Of a stretch of DNA of 64,000 nt, positions 1-11,975 are shown in pieces. The notes below the pieces were generated by a model. The model had not been told where the DNA came from. It did no database searches and worked only from the letters and a program-made list of their open reading frames with translations. The stretch covers positions 55,182,681 through 55,246,680 of the forward strand of contig NC_054082.1 in assembly GCF_017562075.2 (NCBI RefSeq). Direction: 5' to 3'. The position numbers were made by a program, and so were the translations under genes. Positions within the stretch are counted from its first letter, which is position 1, and the number at the start of each line of letters is the position of its first letter. The stretch is from Anopheles merus (lineage: Eukaryota > Arthropoda > Insecta > Diptera > Culicidae).

Positions 1-2600
1 CACAGATGCTTGCGCAAGCGCTTGAAAATAAAATCACTGAGCTCGTGCTTCCGTAGTTCACCAAAACGATGCGATTACTGTCCACGACCTACGTCAAACT
101 GAACGCGCCTCGAATACGCTCACGAATGATCGTGGGGGTCAATGCCTTTTCTTACCGATGCATTTGGTGTTGAAAAATTGCGCATTCATTTCGGGAATGA
201 TCTAGTGCGGCCATACGCGTGATGTGTTCGCGAATGTACAGAATTGAAAACACGAAGAATGAAAAATAATGCACCACCCTTGCCTACAAGCACATGCACA
301 GACACACACACACACACACGGCCATACCTTCCCACACACAAAAAATGCACAATGTGGCAATGTAGGAAGAACATAAAGCACCAGAACCGTGCGCCGAAAC
401 GAATATGAGCAGAATATGTAACCGAAACGAAGCGAAAACGATCGTACGAACGAAAAAAAGGGCAACAAACACAAAAATAAACTTCACTCCAGAAGCATTG
501 AACGGAAAACATGGTTGAAGCGTGCGGTAATTGACGGAGGTGGAACCAAAGCAACGAAGGCACGGTGCGGATGAAGGAAACGAATTATTAGAATGCACAC
601 ACGGGCGTATCCACACACTGCCGATGGTTCACAAAAATGCTACAAAAACGCATTACTACCACTGCCAACTGCAGCAGCATCGCACACTAGCATAAGCACT
701 ATGTGTGTGTGTGCATTTTTTCGTTGCAAATTATCATCATCATCATCTTCGACGCCCGAACAACCGCGGAACGATCGCGATCATGACGCTGGTGGTAGCA
801 AATGGCAGAAGGGAATAGATGATACGATAGAAGGGCGAACAGCAGCCAACAGAAGAGTGAATTGTGAGGAAGGGAATAAAGAGCCATATTCTGTTCTGCT
901 CAAACCGACCAACAAAAAAGAAAAAAATGTGTATGGAAAAAGTAAACGCACACGCGGGTGTACGATCATAGCATCATAGTATGTGTTTTGCGATCGCCAC
1001 GCAGGAACGTGCGTGAGCAAAACGTTTACAAAAATATTTTATTTTAGGTTTGATCAAAATCATTTGTATATCAAAATATATCAAATTGAAAGTGAAGATA
1101 TTTGAATAAAGCTCTTAAGATTTTAGTGAATGCTCGAATCGCGGGCACTCTTAAAAATACCCTAAATTGCCACAAGATGGCCGAAACGGAAAACGAACAG
1201 AAACGCAAACTGAACCCTAAAAGTGCCTTACAAAAAAAAAATAAACCCTGGTGAAACGACCAGTCGTACGAAGAACGATCGAAACGGAAAACGGGTATTA
1301 CAACAACAAAAAAAGCGGCAAAGAAAAGGAAGAGCAGAAATGCCAAACAAAACTAACCTCGCGCAAGGCAGAATTCGTTGGTTCTTGAGGCAACCATATT
1401 TGTGCCACGATGAAAGACAAGAGAAGAAGAGAGAATGGGAGAGAAAGAGAGTGAGAGAGAACAGAGAGCCGCTCCACCAAGACGCGGCGGGTTTTCTTGC
1501 GTCTTTGCCTTTTGCCTTACAATTTTCAGCCCCATGCTTGCCACGCTGTGCCCCCAAAAGTGTGTGCTCCATGCTGCCCTTCCGCCCGAAACGTCTTCAT
1601 AGCCGAGCCGTTGCACTTTGGTGGCTGCTTTCGTCCATTTGACGCTTGTCGGTTCGTTCCCCCCTGTCTCCCTCCGTTGGTCATCGGCGGCTGGAGCGTT
1701 TGGATGTTGTTTTTTTTCGTCCATATTCCGTCCTTCATCTCCGTTGGGGCCATCGAGCTGGAAGAGTTGCCCTTCCACGCTCTTCTGCTCTGCTCCCCAC
1801 GGTCTCCGTCCTCTGTGGGCTGTGTACGATGTGAGCATTTTTTTTGCCTTCACATTCTCCATATTAATTTCTTCCATCCGTTCGTTCTGATGGATAGTTT
1901 CTTGAAGCTAGTCCCTCGAACGATCTTACACACACAAACATACACAGGCACACACTTACACACATATACTTTAAAAGACGATGTACCGTCAGCAGGGTAA
2001 TGGATGGCTGAGGGGTGCATTTCTGATGTGCCATTTGGTGACTTTGTCATCAACCGGATTTCGGTTCGCGACCGTGTGGCCCCGCATGCGTCGGCCTACC
2101 TCGTTCCCGCATCCCCGTGCACGTTGTGCCGCTGTATCGCGACTGCTGCTTCGGCTGCTTTTGGGCAGACGGGAATGAGGAACGCGTCTTTGGTTCGGGC
2201 TCGTTTGCGAAAACGGGAATTCAACTTTTTTTGTCTTTTCTTTCCCGAACCGGCCCTGCTCTGTTTTGTTGCGCATCCTCACGAACTGCTTTTATCACGG
2301 TTTAATTGCCAAAGATAGTAATCCGTCTAGATGATGATGATGATGAGATGATGGCGAAGACGCTGTTGGTGGTTGTGGTGGTACAGTTGAGGTGTAATTA
2401 TCGTTTTCATCGTATATGTTCAAGAAAAGCGCTTTGTCCTTATTCATACATGTTCCTGCAAATTTCATCTGTTCTGTATGCTATTCTAGTATTTGATAAA
2501 TGTTTTTATTGAACGAATACATAACATTGTTGGGTAAACTTATTATTCAAACAAATCTACATTTTATGTATTATTGATGTATAAAAACATATTTAAATTG
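1..2600. other. Gene-poor region, low-complexity tracts
   Basis: I see no supported gene here. It holds a short CA repeat (about 303-320), poly-T and pyrimidine-rich stretches around 1500-1880, and a GAT-rich patch near 2328-2350. One plus-strand ORF at 2004-2318 (104 codons, starting MAEGCISDVPFGDFVINR) has coding-like composition in its first half. Two other frames are open at the same place and there are no clear splice sites, so I do not call it a gene. Confidence 0.5.
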
Positions 2601-3392
2601 CGAGTATCATTGCATCCGTAGGCTTTCATAGGAGTATAATATTCTTTTCGTTCATATAATATATATGATATAATGATACAATTCAAGAAGCGAGAACATC
2701 ATCAACACTACGTAAATATTACGGCTTTTCAAACGCTACGAGGTTCCTGCCTGTAGATTGGAATGGAGTACTCTTTGCTGTCACACATTATTCTTACACA
2801 TTCGATACCTTTTGAAAGCACAGAAAAGAGTCCGGACCGATAGAATGTCCCCACTTGATATTGCACTTGATGGTGAGGTGATTCGTGTGCTGTCGCCTAT
2901 ATGCACTCCGGATACGTATATTATCGAATCCATGGAAATAGTGTTGCGCACAACGAGTACTGCCGTGGCGTCGTCGTTACTGTAATTACAAACAACTATT
3001 CAGGCTTGCTCGGTAGCGTGTAGCTCATCCTGCTTGGACTGTTTTCCTTGGTGAGTGATGCTTTGAAATCGGGTTTGGTATGTTAATTCGCTTAAAAACG
3101 CCTTACTCCCAAACATATACAACTATTTTGACAGAGTTGGTGAAAGCTCTTTTGACGGTAACCGATATCTTACGTAGTTCCACTCCCCGTGTCAATTAAC
3201 TGTACCACACTGTTATCGTGAGCGCGTGTCTTACTGGCAGTGTTTTAGCCTGTTATAATAAACAAAAGCGACCACTAGGATTACGGCAGCAGCAACGCAG
3301 CAGCAGCGAAGTTTGCGATACCGATGACGACGATGCTGTCGATACTTGGCGGAAGATAAAAGGGATATAATCAGAAAAAAAGATAGAAAATT

Positions 3393-3512
<120 letters not shown>

Positions 3513-4340
3513 TTACTTGTTTTCGGTCCAATGCAGAAACGGTTGCAACAAGAGTGGTCGTTTGGCGGAAAACGGGGTTTGTGCGCTGCGACTGGAGCGT
3601 TTTCTTCCGGAGGTGAAAAAGATTCGCCTTTGCTAACAAGGCCCATACAGGAAACGTAACGCATCCGGTGGGCTAGGCAGGATAACCGGCAGCCACGGGT
3701 GAAGGATTCGGGTTTGAAGTGTAATCAAATGTTGAGCGTACGGTTCCTTTGTATCGATAGGAAAGTGCAGCCAACAAGAAGGATAAACACGGCATTTCCA
3801 ACATGCACACGTACGCACCAGAAGGACGAGCAGGCACGCGCTGCAGCAATGAGAACCATTTTCACACAGGACACGGATAGGATGCTGACGATGATGATGA
3901 TAGCCGGGACTGGAGAATGACGCCGTCACTGTCGTCGTCGTCGTCGTAGGGAGCAACCGGGCACAACCTTTTGAAGGTGCTCATGGCGTTGGGTTATTTT
4001 TAGGTGTCGTTTGGGTTTTGGGAAGCGATCGGTTATCGTTGGTGTCGGGTCTACGGGTATGCACCTAATTGCATTAAACGGTGCAAATGAAGCGAACGAT
4101 TTGGGTCCTCCGATAAGCCGTGGGGGTAATCGGTTTAGACGGGATCTGCACGTAACCCTGGAAGTGTATGTGTGTGTATGTATGCGGAGGAGTGTGATTG
4201 AAGGTGTGAATAAACGGTGTTTGTACAAACGATTGGGAATGTTTTGCATGAAAACTGCTTTGATAACATGCTGGATGCTGAAAAGGAACGGGCCAGGTAT
4301 TCATCGAGGTGGCAAAGTGTGAAGGCTGTGTTTTTGGGAG

Positions 4341-4362
4341 ATGTTTAATAAATTCGGAACAG
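4341..4362 (+). CDS. Weak candidate first coding exon (phase 1)
   Basis: An ATG opens a seven-codon frame (MFNKFGT plus one base) that ends at CAG followed by GTAAGTA, a near-consensus splice donor. The end phase (1) matches the downstream candidates at 37667, 39009 and 49347. The open frame is too short to be significant by itself and no initiator or TATA box was found upstream. The support is the donor alone; it could equally be a non-coding leader exon or chance. Confidence 0.18.
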
Positions 4363-4471
4363 GTAAGTAATGATGAACGTGGTGCCATGTGAGGGGACCA
4401 ATGTGTAAGTTAAATTTGCACATGTGCATATTGTCCATAACAAGAGCGGTTAGTTAAACTTTAAATTGTAC

Positions 4472-4474
<3 letters not shown>

Positions 4475-4551
<77 letters not shown>
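4475..4551. repeat. GT dinucleotide microsatellite
   Basis: About 77 bases of uninterrupted TG repeat, roughly 1 kb downstream of the longer GT tract. Confidence 0.97.
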
Positions 4552-4556
<5 letters not shown>

Positions 4557-4619
4557 ATTCGAGAAAACTAGTTATTACGGAACGATCAAGCCCATTCGTG
4601 CAATAACGCTTCGATCTAC

Positions 4620-5600
4620 CGACTAAGCCAGCACGTTAATAAATAATGAATACAAACACACACCAGCGAAGAAAAGCGTTCATTTCGTATCGAATATTTT
4701 TCGCGGTCAATTCGCTTTCTCAGGGTTACCGAAGCGCGCCGCATTGCAGATTGTGTTACTCTGGCTCTTTTCTTCCCCTAACACCACTTCTTTCCCCGAC
4801 AGTTGCACGAAACAAAAAATCTTTCCCCTCTCTGCCGTTCGCCGTCCTCCCTGTCCAGCCGGCGATCGTTTGCCGCTCAAATAAATCCACAAACACATTC
4901 CGAAAGCAGACGCATTGTCCGAAATGGGACGAAAAGTTGTCCACCACAACTCTCGGTGCATTGTGCAACGTGCACCACCGAGACAGCGAAAGGGGTGAAC
5001 CGTGGAGGGAGGAAACGAGGAGTGCAAAACAAAAAAGAGGAACAAAAATTATACACCGCTCACGTACACTCCTCTACTAAATTCCCACAAACACATCAAG
5101 TTTTATAAATTGCAAAGGCAGAACTTGAATAGGCCCGAATTTTCGGTCTCGCTCGCACCAGTGCGCGGCTGGAGAATTTCGTGTGGAGTGTTTTTTTGTT
5201 GCTGTTGTTGTTTTTGTACGCGCGACTGTTCCGGAGTGTGCTGGCTGCACAGTTGCACCGAAATGCATTCGCTTCCACCGTTTCTCTCCTGGCCGCTTCC
5301 ACGCCGATGTACGCCGGTGCAGCGCGCCGTGCAGTGCTAGGCCGCCCAAGTGCAGTGGGGCGACGAGAACAAGCTGCAATTGCAACTGCATCGAGCTGCG
5401 GCGACCAGAGACCTTGAGATGCAGTTGAATGAGTACCTCCCTTCTTTAGCGGGCACAGAGTGCACCCCTTCGCCGAGGCCCCTTTGCTTGGCTTGCCGTG
5501 CGCTCACTTTGTCCCCTTTTTTGTTACCTCGCGCTTTTACTATCTGTTCGGATTCGCTCGAAGCGTTCCTTCGGTTCGCCCGTTTCGGTTCGATTCGTAG
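4620..5600. other. Region without a supported gene
   Basis: Moderately GC-rich DNA with several overlapping ORFs on both strands (the largest about 140 codons, starting at 4646). None has a recognisable domain or convincing splice sites. I see nothing else in it. Confidence 0.4.
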
Positions 5601-5604
5601 CAGA

Positions 5605-5675
5605 GCTGCTGTTGTCGTTGCTGCTGCTGTTGTTGTTGTCGTTGCTGTTGTTGCTGCTGTTGCTGCTGCTGCTGC
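5605..5675. repeat. Imperfect CTG/GTT trinucleotide repeat
   Basis: A run of CTG, GTT and GTC triplets. It is the source of the alanine/threonine-rich part of a 173-codon minus-strand ORF (5337-5858), which I therefore treat as low-complexity shadow rather than a gene. Confidence 0.9.
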
Positions 5676-5856
5676 CATTGATATTATTTTAATTTTTTTG
5701 TAAGCCGTTCGACTTCCCGCACCAACCGCGGCAAATACATGTGTGCGTGTTTCGGTGATCATTTCGAGGCCGGTCAACCTATCTGAATGCGGAGTCGGAG
5801 TCGAAAAGAAGACGAACCGGCCAGGAGCTGTGGCCACGCAGACGCAGGAAGCTGGC

Positions 5857-5890
5857 ATGGTGTTTAATATTTTCTCAAGAAATCGGCATG
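5857..5890 (+). CDS. Candidate first coding exon, ends in phase 1
   Basis: The frame starts with an ATG in good context (GGC before it, G after it), reads MVFNIFSRNRH plus one base, and stops at CATG followed by GTGAGA, a fair donor. The same frame stays open upstream to about 5704 without another ATG and reads as charged, coding-like protein (for example VEKKTNRPGAVATQTQEAG). An internal exon with its acceptor further upstream is therefore also possible. The end phase of 1 agrees with the later phase-1 set. I do not recognise the peptide. Confidence 0.28.
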
Positions 5891-5949
5891 GTGAGAAGAA
5901 AGTACCCAGAAGTGTTTTTTTCGCTTTTCAAATAGTTGAAGCAAACTAG

Positions 5950-7320
5950 ACCCAAATACGCATCAGGCTTCCTATTTCTTTTTATTGCTCGTCATAAAAT
6001 AAAAGAAGCTGTTTTTGCATATTTGCGCGTTACGCATTTATAAGATTTGCGTGCGTGTACGTGGTCTTTTGTAACTATTTATTCAACCAGGGCTAGACTG
6101 GTGAGTGTGAGCAATGCAATGTGCGACTTAAATTTCACTTCCTGTAAAAATATTTATCGTTTGCAGTTTGATTTGGGAGCTTTTGCAATAATTACAACAT
6201 ATGATAAACGTGCGTTATTTAGAAGGGCATTATTTGTTTCTTCTCATTACTGGTTGTCTTGGTGGTCATGCTTGTCCATCCGTTGTCCTTATTTCTTTAA
6301 AAACTACTTTACCGAAACGGTGATGCTATAAAAGCTGAAATATATTTAAAAACAAAACAATGCAAACAATTAAATAAGGTTTATCTTCGGTTAAGGTACA
6401 TCCAAGGTTTGCTAACAAAAGTTTACTTGCGTGTTATTATGATTCATGTTCTGCGAATCTATTGAAGCTCAACTGCATGCGCAGCAAAACAAACGCAATC
6501 GCGTTTCTCGTACATCGCGCAACTAAATATATTGATAAGCTCCGCATTCTGATCAGGGCAAAGTAGTAAAAAAAACCATAACAAAAAATCGCTTCCGTGA
6601 TGCGGGACGCATCTCGCAACGATGGTGATCGTACCAAACAATATAAACAATAAATTTAAATATAGTTTTCTTCAGTTAAATCAACCTAACCCTAATACTG
6701 CTAATAGCATGTACTATTATCGATTGACAAAATCATCGCATCTAACGCTCAAACTATTTGCTGAGGTTCAAGTTTTGTGCTGTGCCAATAAACAATGGCG
6801 AAGGTCTCTGTGGCGAGATAGACTACATGCTATCTCATGTTACAGACGGGAGTGTAACATTTAACGATAAAAATTGCCTCGAGTTACCATTCCAAACCGG
6901 GGGACTGTAGAAGCAGCGAACGTTTAATAATGTCAATGTTGGATGATTTTATGCTTAAAAGTTTTGTTGAAACATAGCATATCGGAATGAAGTCATAATA
7001 AATAATATTTAATGGTCCATGATTATGAAACGCACAAGTCAATCGACGACCGAATGCACTTGAACGATGCTTTAAAAAGCGATACCGTCATAATCGATCC
7101 GATTGGCACTGGGGTTAAGCGTAAATGTCTTGGCTGATAAAGTTTTTGTTCCTTGTTATTCATCATCGAAAGCCGGTTTTGTCTTCGTGTGGTGCCACCG
7201 CGACGCATTCAAATCATCACAGCTATCATCACGCTGGGCACAAAAGTGTTAGGGCACGTTGCATCTACTCACTTGTCTATGCGCTGGCTGAAGCGAGACG
7301 AAACATTACAATAAGAGCGA
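5950..7320. other. AT-rich region, no gene seen
   Basis: AT-rich sequence with scattered short ORFs. A donor-like GTGAGTG occurs near 6100 with no ATG-initiated frame leading to it; it could mark a non-coding leader exon, but there is no other support. Confidence 0.5.
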
Positions 7321-7326
7321 ACAAGC

Positions 7327-7328
<2 letters not shown>

Positions 7329-7366
<38 letters not shown>
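7329..7366. repeat. GA microsatellite
   Basis: About 38 bases of GA repeat, followed by degenerate GA-rich sequence to about 7390. Confidence 0.95.
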
Positions 7367-7370
<4 letters not shown>

Positions 7371-7849
7371 GAGAAAAAGAGCGGGCGAGAGACAGATGGA
7401 GATGGGGATAGTTAAAAAGGGGTGAGAGAAACAGCCTGAGCCTGTCTGAGAGAGCTGTATGGCATCGTAATGTGTGTTGAGATGCATCTCACGATGCACG
7501 TGCATTTTAGTTCGATGAGGATGCCGGTTTCTGAGAACCAGAAAGTGCACTGTGCGTATACAGATGCAGCAGAGGGGTGTTGCGTATAAGTTGGTGTTGG
7601 GTCGTCCAAATGCTCAACCCGTCAATGATGATTTCCCCGCAACCCAGCACGAAAGCGCGCCACCGTATGTGCGTGGGGAAACGTTATGACCTTTTCTCGA
7701 GGGGGGCACTTGAGTTACCACTGTCGAGCGATCGCTGTGCGTGATCTTGTGTGATCGGAGAATGCACTTGATTGTGGTGGTGGTGGTGTTGGTAGGTTTA
7801 CAAACGCCGCTGGCGATGGGCTCAATGTTGACTGGGTCAGTTCGTCGCT

Positions 7850-8190
7850 TTAGGATGTCGTTCCATCCTTTGGGTCATCGAGCCACGTACTAAGGATAAG
7901 GAAAAGGAAGTGATAACGGAGGGCAAGGCGGAGGGCAAGTTGCACCCTCCTGCACAAAAACTAATGCTCTGCTGTATCTGTAATGTCAAATGAAGGCCAC
8001 GTGATGCCGGTACTCGCATCGATCGTGACACTTGCCAAAACGAAACCCTTAAAGTGCATGTGTAGTGTCGACGAGCGGGGTTTATCAAGTTTCGGTTCGT
8101 CTCTCTAGGGCTCAGTCGTGCGAGCTTTTCAACACTGAAAGGGCTTGATTCAGGGTCGATCATTAACCATTTTGGAGATTGTGGTTCGTT
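7850..8190 (-). other. Minus-strand open frame, status unclear
   Basis: A 118-codon minus-strand frame is open across this stretch and reads in a coding-like way in its first 45 residues (for example WLMIDPESSPFSVEKLARLS). Its first codon is GTG; the first ATG lies ten codons in. I saw no acceptor or donor that would make it an exon, and I do not recognise it. Confidence 0.15.
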
Positions 8191-8375
8191 CACGGTCTGT
8201 ACAATGCGGTCGCTTTGTGTGTATTGGTGTCAGTGCTTGTTGGCGCGTTTCTTGGCTGCGTTAAATCACCAGCTAGCCGCTTGACGTGCAAGAATTACAG
8301 AGGGTTGCCCAAAGGGTTGTAAGTTGGGGTACTTGGGGACAATAAAAAGTGCATCATTGTGAGTGCCTGCAAGCC

Positions 8376-8386
8376 AGTCAGTACGA
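8376..8386 (+). promoter_or_regulatory. Arthropod-type initiator upstream of the 8503 exon
   Basis: The sequence TCAGTACGAG matches the insect initiator TCAGT, with the presumed +1 A at 8380, about 123 bases upstream of the ATG at 8503. An ATAAAAAG stretch at 8342-8349 is TATA-like but about six bases too far upstream for a standard TATA box. The same eight-base initiator TCAGTACG recurs at 13282, upstream of the 13333 exon. Confidence 0.35.
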
Positions 8387-8502
8387 GCACTCAGGAGCTT
8401 TTACAGAATGTTTACTATTGTTCTCTTTCGTGCCAACCGATCGGTCCGTCGTGCTCTCGCTCGTCACGTACTGTCTCGTTTCGTCACGGGCTCGTTGGAG
8501 GG

Positions 8503-8570
8503 ATGCCACTCAGCAAGATGAGTTGCACCGAGAGACGAGCGGTCGAGCTTGCTGAGATGCACGTTGGAGG
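8503..8570 (+). CDS. Alternative first coding exon, ends in phase 2
   Basis: The ATG at 8503 opens 22 codons plus two bases, beginning MPLSKMSCTERRAVEL and ending with a glycine codon interrupted by the intron. It ends at GGAGG followed by GTGAGTTCG, a strong donor. The charged, serine/glutamate-rich composition and GC-rich third positions look like real coding sequence. The split codon GG plus T from the exon at 16352 makes glycine, so this exon would splice in frame into NSYSASRESAEL. An initiator lies at 8380. The candidates at 11000 and 13333 end in the same phase and would use the same acceptor. Protein identity not recognised. Confidence 0.5.
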
Positions 8571-9260
8571 GTGAGTTCGTGCAAATTGCTGCTGCTGTTG
8601 CTGTTCGATGCATCGGACTTGGTGGTGGTGTGTGTGTGTACAGAGTGGGCTTGTTTTTTTTTGTTGTTCGCTTGTGTTTGACCTTACGCTAGTGCGCTGG
8701 TAGTAGGTTGCTGTAAGCACGAGTCTTGTATATTGCACGGGGCACACGGCAAAGGGGAAGGCAAAGTGGCATGGGATGGCGTCTGTAGCTACGTCTGGAG
8801 TGGCAGCACTTCCTCCCTCACCATGCAACCCCATTCCGACCGTACTGCTGCTATCCACAAAACGAGTCAGAGAAGCTTTGTTGGTACGGAGTGGGGGAGG
8901 TGGAGCAGGAGTAAGGGAAGGTAGGGCGGAGGTAGGGCGTTCGCGACGACCGTCGACCACGACCGGGGGCAGATAGGTAAGGGTTGTCGGTTGTTGTTTC
9001 GGTTGTACGACGCTGCAGCAGCCTGCACTAAAACAGTTGTGGCGAAGTTTCCGAAACGCCGAGAAGTGTAGTGAGTGTGTTTTTTCTCGTGCGCCCGCTG
9101 CCGCCAATTTGTTGCTCTTTCGTTCAATCATTGCGTGTGTTTATTGTTTCAAATTTGTGTATCTATCTGGTGCCGGGAAAAGGATCGGGACACAATCGGA
9201 GCCACTTATACTAGCTCCAATTGTGTAGATCGTGCTCTCTCTCCCCCTTCCTTTTTATCT

Positions 9261-9301
<41 letters not shown>

Positions 9302-10990
9302 TACTCTCTCTCTATCTCTCTCTTCTTTTATTTTCCTGTCTTTCCTCTTTCCTATGCTCTACAAGTTTTGAATAGTAGTCGCATTTAGGCACCCATAAAA
9401 AAGAATCATCAAGAAAGTGTATTATAGGAACTAACGATGTTAATCTTATTTATAAACACAACTTCCAAACTTACGTGAAATAAATTCTTTTTCATATACT
9501 ATACATGGGACAAATTTGAACGAAATAGGCCTTCGAAACTGTACGCGAGACAAACGAAACAAGAAATAAGAAAGAAATATCGTCACTACCGCCAATGTAC
9601 TTACGGTGCAGCATGCCATGGGGCTCGATTAGTGTACCGCATTCGCTTGACCGTACCGGTTGACAGTCGATTGTCAGCGTGTGTTCGCCTTCGAACCGAT
9701 TCGACCAACCTGTTGTTGGTGCAGTCGACGATCCAAGAGTGTGAGTGTGTACGTGAGAGCGTGTTTGTGTTGGAGCAGTTTGTTGATGATATTGTTACCT
9801 CATCTCATCTTCTGTGTCGCCAAAGAAGAGCGTGTGCCAATTGAGTGGACGTGTGTGTGAGCAGAGTAAGAGTGTGTTAGTTAGATGTGTCGATCGTGGC
9901 TCTGTACATCCGTTTCCAGCACGCCAAGCGTGCTTTTTGCTGATATCCGTTCCGGGATATTGGTTTGTCCTTTTTCCATGATACTTTCCGTAAACGTACT
10001 CTCACGAATACACCCCAACCGGCTAGCTTGAGGGGAGAACCGTAGGGTTTGCACACCACTACAATCAGAAAGGCCGCTACAAAACCAGCAAGCGAGTGCG
10101 TTGGGGTTTGTAGGACTCGAGAGGGAAGATTCTCCTTGAAAGAAGTGAGTGCATAAAAAAAAAAATACTTGCGCTTCTTGCTTCTACCCTCAAACGCACA
10201 CGTAGCAAGCAACAGGAGAATACTGCGTACTGCTGCGCGCGGAACACTGATCAGCTACTGGTATGGGTTGGTAAAAAATTGAGATCAAGCAACGCAAACG
10301 AGCATATAAAAAAGTGTGGATCTCTTTGACGAGAGTGAGCAACAGTAATGTGTCTTATGGAAAAAAAAATTCTAGAATAAAGTATGCGTGCATTTGATAT
10401 AATTATAACTTCTTAGCTCGTCAAATTACTTACAGCAATATTAAAAAATATATTTCATACAACACAAAACGCTTATACACACTGCGATGGTTCGGGAGGA
10501 GCAATAAAGCAAATTATTTTGGTGCCTTTGTCCACGGTTTGCCTAGTTCACTTTAAAGTGTGTATGTATGAAGTAGTGCGTGTGTTGGTGCAGTGGCAAA
10601 TATTGCGCTCCCTTGACCTCGGCCCAATGGCGCCAATGGCGGCGGGCGCGTACAACGCTGTCCACGCTGAACGTTACCCATTTTCGAAGGAGCCCAAGGC
10701 GTGCACGTTCGCGAACGGCCCAGTGATGCAGTGCACTGTTGGGCCGCCCCGAGCTGTGTGTTAGTGCAATAGTGTGGTGCAGTGCCGCGGTGTTAGTATA
10801 GCTTCTATTGCATAAGACGCGCCACACTCGATTGGAAAGAAAAGGGGAAACGCTTACACCCATGGACCTCACGGCTTGCAGTGGAAGAAGAAAATAGACA
10901 AACAGCAGGCTGCCAGCACGCTCCCAGTGGCATTTACCGGTGATCTTTGGCATCGGAACAGGTGACCGTGCAGGTGCAGCGGCTTGGAGT
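8571..10990. other. Intron-like region with CT repeat
   Basis: Presumed intron or intergenic DNA. A 215-codon minus-strand ORF (9131-8484) overlaps the 8503 exon; it is rich in proline, histidine and a CAA/CAG-type glutamine run, and I judge it a low-complexity shadow. Donor-like sequences near 9858 and 10148 have no coding frame in front of them. The last 450 bases are presumed 5' leader of the 11000 exon. Confidence 0.4.
9264..9295. repeat. CT microsatellite
   Basis: A CT repeat of about 32 bases inside a broader CT-rich block (about 9230-9325). Confidence 0.95.
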
Positions 10991-10999
10991 ACGCAGGAA

Positions 11000-11049
11000 A
11001 TGCTGTCCATGCCGGACCCATCCATGGCCTTCGACATTTCGTTGCCGAA
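11000..11049 (+). CDS. Alternative first coding exon, ends in phase 2
   Basis: The ATG at 11000, in favourable context (GAA before it), opens MLSMPDPSMAFDISLP plus two bases. It then meets GAA followed by GTAAGTCG, a near-consensus donor. Two more in-frame ATGs follow. The split codon AA plus T from the exon at 16352 gives asparagine, so the joined peptide would continue NNSYSASRES. About 450 bases upstream are GC-rich and leader-like; I could not place a clear initiator or TATA box. It shares its end phase with the candidates at 8503 and 13333, which fits alternative promoters feeding one acceptor. Protein family not recognised. Confidence 0.48.
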
Positions 11050-11879
11050 GTAAGTCGCTGAGCGGATTTTGCCTACGGTATTAAAGTGAGTAGTTTAAAT
11101 TGTAACACATAGATTAAGCGAATTGTTCCGTTGCTAGGATTTGAAACTGCCGGTTATTAAGGTACACATGCTATGGAGCTACAAAAGACTGAAGCATTAG
11201 TCCAAAAAAACGACAACAGAAAAACATAACTTAGTCACCTCGGTCGATCGTGTGCGGCGTATTGGTTAGCGATAGGAAAGAGTCTGAAATGAAAGGGGGT
11301 ACTTTATCGCTGAAAAAGAGGTCCATCGTTAGGTTAGTTTCGTGGGGCGTGGCTAACGGGCTAGCTGCCAAATAAAAAAAGTTTAAATGCGCCCAACCAA
11401 CCAACGCACGGCGGCATCACCTTCGCCGCCAACAGTGTTCGCCGGCTAAAGGCTATGATGGCTCAGTTCTACTTGAACGCACACGCAACGACGCACACAG
11501 CCACCGCTAGATGCTATAAGCACGTCAAATAGCAACGCACCACCGGTGGGGCTGAGGACGGTTTTGCTGGCCGAATTTGAATGGAGGGCACAAGGGAGCT
11601 GGAAAAAATCTAATAACACTGCCGTCCTGCTTCTTCGTGCACGATGATGGTGGAAACGAAAGCTTACGATGACGATCACGACGGTGATTAGACGATGCTC
11701 GTCGTTGTAGTAGATTTTTTTGGAGGAGATCTAATGGCGTTGAGCTGCGAAGAGGGCGAACGTAAATTACACAATCATGACATGCTTATAAAGCTAATAA
11801 ACAGTTAAACTCGTGGGAAAATTTTGAAACAAAGTCAACTGAAAAAATTATGCTTCTTCGAGGCTCACTGGACATGTTT

Positions 11880-11975
11880 TCCAGGGGACCTTGCCGAATG
11901 GGAATCGAACCCATTCGGCTTTGCACGCATTGGCGCTTCTATTGAGTTGAACTCTCAGAGTAAATACGAACAATG
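11880..11975 (-). repeat. tRNA-derived (SINE-like) fragment with T-arm hairpin
   Basis: The minus strand carries GGTTCGATTCC, a perfect RNA polymerase III B-box. It sits in a perfect 10-base inverted repeat with a 7-base loop (11893-11919), like an extended tRNA T-arm. Upstream on the minus strand, AGCGCCAATGCGTGC resembles a degenerate tRNA anticodon arm, but no clean A-box or acceptor stem is present. It is not an intact tRNA. I read it as a decayed tRNA-derived SINE, different from the SINE family at 26390. Confidence 0.4.

Noticed and set aside
1177..1254. 25-codon ORF MAETENEQKRKLNPK in good start context
   Set aside because: Very short, AT-rich surroundings, and the only donor-like site (GTGAAA) is weak.
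1353..1877. 174-codon minus-strand ORF starting MEEINMENVKAKK
   Set aside because: Composition is partly driven by GA-rich DNA; no splice sites, promoter or family resemblance.
2845..2872. ATG frame MSPLDIALD ending at GTGAGG in phase 1
   Set aside because: Nine codons and a mediocre donor are expected by chance; no promoter.
5337..5858. 173-codon minus-strand ORF rich in alanine and threonine
   Set aside because: Much of it is the CTG/GTT repeat; no domain or splice context. The plus strand has a better exon candidate at its end.
8484..9131. 215-codon minus-strand ORF
   Set aside because: Low complexity (proline, threonine, glutamine run) and overlaps a better-supported plus-strand first exon.
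11880..11975. Functional tRNA gene on the minus strand
   Set aside because: Only the T-arm/B-box is intact; no acceptor stem, D-arm or A-box could be folded by eye.
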